64,000 nucleotides of DNA from Takakia lepidozioides. Lineage: Eukaryota > Streptophyta > Takakiopsida > Takakiales > Takakiaceae. A model generated the notes under the pieces. That model was not told the DNA's origin. It ran no database searches and was given only the letters and a program-made list of their open reading frames with translations. Of the stretch, positions 59,933-64,000 are shown piece after piece. The stretch is taken from assembly GCA_030704615.1 (NCBI GenBank), contig CM060731.1, positions 66,816,756 to 66,880,755 of the forward strand, read 5' to 3'. Position 1 is the first letter of the stretch; each line of letters begins with the position of its first letter. The position numbers and the translations under genes are program-made.

Positions 59933-61573
59933 ATGGCAGAAACACTTGTTTTGAGGGGAACATTGAAGGGGCATGCAGGTTGGGTAACGGCAATCGCCTG
60001 CCCGCTTGATAACCCTGACCTAATCTTGTCTGCGTCAAGGGATAAGAGCATCATCGTGTGGAACCTGACGAGGGAGGAGGGGAATTATGGTACTGCGCGC
60101 CGCAGGCTAACGGGGCATGCACATTTTGTGCAGGATGTGGTGATCTCCTCCGACGGGCAGTTCGCGCTGTCTGGCTCCTGGGATGGAACACTGCGGTTGT
60201 GGGACCTGAACTCTGGAACTACCACCAGGCGCTTTGTGGGGCACACTAAGGATGTTCTCAGTGTTGCGTTCTCAGTTGACAACCGTCAGATTGTGTCTGG
60301 CTCGCGGGACAAGACCATTAAGCTGTGGAACACTCTGGGAGAGTGCAAGTATACCATCCAGGATTCGGATGCACATACCGGCTGGGTCAGCTGCGTGCGC
60401 TTCTCGCCTGTGACAGCTAACCCGATTATCGTCTCGGGGGGTTGGGATAAGGTGGTGAAGGTGTGGAACTTGACCAACTGCAAGATTCGCACCAGCCTTG
60501 TTGGCCACACTGGCTACATTAACACTGTCACAGTGTCGCCGGATGGATCCCTGTGTGCCAGTGGCGGCAAGGACGGAGTTGCAATGCTGTGGGATCTGGC
60601 AGAAGGAAAGCGGTTGTACTCGTTGGATGCTGGGGACATCATCCATGCTCTCTGCTTCAGCCCCAACCGATACTGGTTGTGCGCAGCCACGCAAACGTGC
60701 ATTAAAATTTGGGACCTTGAGAGCAAGAGCATCGTGGACGAGTTGCGACCGGATTTCCAGGTCGTCAGCAAGAAGGCTCAGGTGGGTCATCTTCACATGA
60801 CAACGAGTCATGGCCATATGATAATTCTTCTTGTGTGTTTGAATTAGCAATCTATCAATGATGTAATCGTAGACAACCATCAAAGTGAAGGGCTTATATG
60901 AGTGTGGTGAACCTTTGACATGCATGTGTGGAGTCTGTGCCGGATATCTTTGCACTGTCATTTTATCAGGTTAAGTAGACTTTGGCAGTATTTTTCAACG
61001 GAAGGGGTAGTAGCATAGTTCGTTTCAATGCCTGTGTTCTCCTATGGCACATGAGTTAACTATTTCGAGGGTTTTAGCATAGTTCTGTAAGGTTTGTTGT
61101 ATGAATGTTGCAATAGCACTCATCCATACTGGAGGCCGGTCATAGCAGCCATAACCTGCTCATACTCTGGTATGACTACTAGCTTGTTTTGTTTTTGTCT
61201 CTTGGCTCCTATTCTGGAAGTCTTTTGCTACCTTCCTCCCCCTGTATCAAATTCTACCAGCTGTGAAATTGTTCTGGGAGTTCATGACTATTTGTAGGTC
61301 CCATCCCTTCTTGTCAGAAAGAGGCTGCCATGACTTCTACCTTCATCAGTCTAGAGTGGTGAAATCAGTCATGATTTAGTCTGCTGCCATCACTCTCCAA
61401 GGTTCTGAAAATATTCAGGCAGACATAAGTTTTAGAGAAAGTATTTGAATGAGTGCTTGTGTGGCTTGCAGATCCCATACTGCATCAGCCTGAGTTGGAG
61501 TGCAGATGGAAGCACACTTTACAGTGGCTACACAGATGGTAACATCCGAGTGTGGGGAGTGGGTCGGGCATGA
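59933..61573 (+). CDS. RACK1: RACK1, small ribosomal subunit scaffold (seven-blade WD40 protein), complete
   Basis: Receptor for activated C kinase 1, bound to the 40S head, linking signalling to translation. Exon 1 59933-60781 and exon 2 61472-61573 (intron 60782-61471, GT-AG) give 951 nt, 316 residues, the usual RACK1 length. Start [18 protein letters not shown] is chosen over the upstream in-frame ATG at 59897 because it fits the family. WD repeats are visible as [52 protein letters not shown] and DGNIRVWGV. The ribosome-contact loop SRDKSIIVW is intact. Exon 2 encodes the last blade, as in plant RACK1 genes. Divergent neighbour of the deubiquitinase gene. No disruption seen. Confidence 0.97.
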
Positions 61574-61587
61574 GAGGGTCTCTCTTT

Positions 61588-61932
61588 CAGTTGGGGAACT
61601 TTAGTTGCTAACTTTCATAGCAGCTCAGTTCGGGAGGTGATGCCTAGCCTGTGCAGAAGAGGGAGAGGGAAATGTATGGTGGGTCTAATTATCGTAAGAC
61701 AAGGAAAACTCTGATTGTGAAATTTGCTTGGCCATTCGAGAGATTGCCAAAAGTCATGTTATAGGCCCGTTTGTGGTTTAGGCAGCTTTCTTCCAGTTGC
61801 GCTGATTTTGTTAGCTTGATTAGGCAATGGATGGAGGAGACTCCATATGAGTGGCTTATGAGATTCTTTGGAAGCAGTTTACAGAGTTTAGAGTGAACAA
61901 TTTCCAAACTGAAGAGGCTGAGTATTGATGCT
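61588..61932 (+). repeat. RACK1 3'-flank tandem duplication, unit 1
   Basis: A 345-bp unit starting CAGTTGGGGAACTTTAG 15 bp after the RACK1 stop and ending GAGTATTGATGCT. It is followed directly by unit 2; the two differ at only a few positions, for example ATTATCGTAAG against ATTATCTTAAG. Unit 1 lacks the insertion found in unit 2. Confidence 0.9.
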
Positions 61933-62628
61933 CAGTTGGGGAACTTTAGTTGCTAACTTTCATAGCAGCTCAGTTCGGGAGGTGATGCCTAGCCTGTGCA
62001 GAAGAGGGAGAGGGAAAATGTATGGTGGGTCTAATTATCTTAAGACAAGGAAAACTCTGATTGTGAAACTTGCTTGGCCATTCGAGAGATTGCCAAAAGT
62101 CATGTTATAGGCCCGTTTGTTCCGGGCATCGGCGAGGGAATGAAAAAACGAAAAAACGAAAAAAAAAAAAAAAAAAAAAAAAATCTTGTGTGGGATGGGC
62201 ATCTGCAAAGAAAACATGCTCCGCAGATGCCCTGAAACAGTGTGTGGTGCCGCACACTGTTTTCCGGGCATCTGCCAGGCAAACGAAAAAACGAAAAAAC
62301 GAAAAAACGAAAAAAACCAAAACAGAAAAAAAAACAACCTTGTGTGGGATGGGCATCTGCAGAGAAAACATGCTCCGCAGATGCCCTGCAACAGTGTGCA
62401 GTGTCTTGGGTAGTATCTTTTGGGATGTTTCAGAGGAATGTCAAGTATGTACAGTTGTACAGCGGTGCAGGTTTAGGCAGCTTTCTTCCAGTTGCGCTGA
62501 TTTTGTTAGCTTGATTAGGCAATGGATGGAGGAGACTCCATATGAGTGGCTTATGAGATTCTTTGGAAGCAGTTTACAGAGTTTTAGAGTGAACAATTTC
62601 CAAACTGAAGAGGCTGAGTATTGATGCT
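61933..62628 (+). repeat. RACK1 3'-flank tandem duplication, unit 2 (with insert)
   Basis: Second copy of the unit, split by a 349-bp insert at 62121-62469. Outside the insert the two units are almost identical, so the duplication is recent. Confidence 0.9.
62121..62469. mobile_element. Insert of two CGAAAAAA-bearing hairpin units
   Basis: Two tandem units of about 140-150 bp. Each has a (CGAAAAAA)n/poly-A run, then TTGTGTGGGATGGGCATCTG and CATGCTCCGCAGATGCCCTG, in which GGGCATCTGC pairs with GCAGATGCCC. ACAGTGTG-GGTGC-CGCACACTGT forms a second hairpin between units. No ORF or terminal duplication is clear, so the class is unknown. Confidence 0.55.
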
Positions 62629-64000
62629 TTAAAGTAAAGGCACAGGCTTCTGTGTGCCATTAGAAGAATTATTCGTATAATGTCAATGTCTGAAGTGATT
62701 TGATCAGAAAGATGTGAAGGCGGGTGCTAGTTGGCAAAGTATTGCGAGTCCCACTCCCACCTTAACCTGTCGCATCACTATCTCCTGCATGCCATCAGCT
62801 TATCTATGCTCAGCCACTAGCCGACTTAGTCTGTTTTGTGGCAGCGTTGCTGTCCGTTGAGGGGAGGGCAAGGTCGTAGTAATAAGCGAATTATTTTGGC
62901 CTTGTAAGTTATCATCCTTGGAAGTTATGTGCATTTTAATCTTGACATGCTGGATTTGATCAAGATTGGTCTAGCATCAATCTGGGGCTGCACTCGTCGG
63001 CATATTTTCCAAAAGTATGAAGAGTTTCTCCTTATCTCCTCAGTCAAGCACTTGGACAACATCTATTGATGCTTCGCAGAGGGCCTTTGTGGGGTATACA
63101 AGAGATCAAGGCTTGGGTGAGATAATGGTGATCCAGGATTTATCTTTGGTAAACTTGAATTTTGTCCCTGCTACATATTTTTTCATTTTTATGTGAAGAA
63201 GTAAGATGCCACTACCTTTTCGAGTACAGTACATGTCTGATCGGTCCTGCAGCTGTGGGAAGCTTTTCGCTTTTCTGCAGCTTCTTCGAGCGTATGTTTG
63301 GCAGAGTGAGTCGTAAGCATGAACTTCTTGTCTGGGTATGTCTTGCAATTGTCACATTGGCAGTGTCACAATATCTTGACCCCTATGTGAGATTTTGCCA
63401 CATTTACAATCCTTCCAACCAGCCCTGCCTCTCTGGGATCTAAATATCCCAAGCTACTCAAAAGACAGAATTATAGTCAGACCTGTCCTGTTTGTTTTCT
63501 TGAACTAGTAATCTATCAGCTGATTGTAGACTCAAGTTCCATGGACAACCATCTAACTATAGTCACTGAGCTGCCTCTGGTAAGGTCTGTGACTTTGCTA
63601 ATCAATTATGCCCTGTAATGTTCTAGAGGAGTTGATGTGTGTTTCCTCTTCTTGCCGGTTGAGGTGCCTAGAATCGTTGCTTGCAAAGAAATTTCAGTCT
63701 TCTACACTTGTAGGAGAGAAACTTTGGCAATGGTGTATAAATGTCCCTCAACCCAGTTGAGTATCACTCATCAGATCCCAAGACCGCACTACAGCGTATG
63801 TGCAGCTTGTACACCCATTTCATGATGCAACCTGGGAACGATTTGGCGGATTAAGGATTGTTTCAGAGTGCGGTCTTCTGGTATGTGAGGTGTTCTTGCA
63901 TTTGCAGTGAATGATCAGGGCGGTCACTCTCAACCCTCCCAAGTACTTACAAACTGAAGAAAGTTATCTTTCCGGCTTTGTTTTTCTTCTACGATTCAAC
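62629..64000. other. Intergenic to the right edge, nothing recognised
   Basis: ORFs up to 93 codons on both strands show no domain. No repeats with definable ends were seen. Confidence 0.4.

Noticed and set aside
62035-62391. Phe/Lys-rich ORFs on both strands near RACK1
   Set aside because: They arise from the poly-A/CGAAAAAA runs of the inserted repeat.

Overview
The window is nuclear DNA of a eukaryote, most likely a streptophyte (plant lineage, possibly a charophyte alga). Three housekeeping genes resemble their plant versions: mitochondrial pyruvate dehydrogenase E1 beta (PDHB), a UBP12/UBP13 (USP7-type) deubiquitinase, and the ribosome scaffold RACK1. They are intron-rich with GT-AG borders, and the sequence between them is packed with nested transposable elements. 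The species assignment is inference; no search was run.

Layout. 0.17-5.8 kb (minus): PDHB, cut by the left window edge, with a LINE inserted in one intron. 5.8-14.5 kb: no recognised host gene; two TIR elements with intact target-site duplications (hAT-type at 8.09-8.97 kb, PIF/Harbinger-type at 10.27-10.58 kb), SINE-like pieces and a possible solo LTR. 14.5-39.8 kb (all plus strand): a mobile or effector-like island. 40.2-41.0 kb (minus): an unrecognised gene-like stretch. 42.33-42.68 kb: an hAT MITE. 44.03-57.44 kb (minus): a complete 32-coding-exon UBP12/13-like gene. 59.93-61.57 kb (plus): complete two-exon RACK1, followed by a tandem duplication of its 3' flank.

The island is nested. 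An old gene block (B) holds a decayed ParB/methyltransferase-like gene and three FCP1-type HAD genes. It is split by a Ty3/gypsy chromovirus (19801-31956) whose 5-bp duplication ATGAC is still visible. That retrotransposon is itself split within its RNase H region by a 6.8-kb insertion (element A, about 22560-29366, flanked by TACA). Element A carries an open four-exon gene for a 952-residue protein: an N-terminal region, a ParB-like GGQH motif, and a C-terminal region with the order of a beta-class (N4/N6) DNA methyltransferase but no DPPY catalytic motif. The same gene with the same exon borders is present in B as a pseudogene.

The most unusual observation is that each block is studded with its own 24-bp palindrome. 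A has ten copies with arms AACGTCGACAT / ATGTCGACGTT; B has seven with arms AACCTCCACTG / CAGTGGAGGTT. Both have 11-bp arms, a 2-bp spacer and the shared skeleton AAC-S-TC-S-AC. Nearly all copies lie in introns or between genes, and one sits in the homologous intron of both paralogs. ParB proteins act on dispersed palindromic parS sites, so a ParB-like gene travelling with its own dispersed palindromes suggests a previously undescribed mobile or self-marking system. Function is inferred, not shown. A separate REase-kinase (Crinkler-class) gene lies just downstream at 36.5-39.8 kb.
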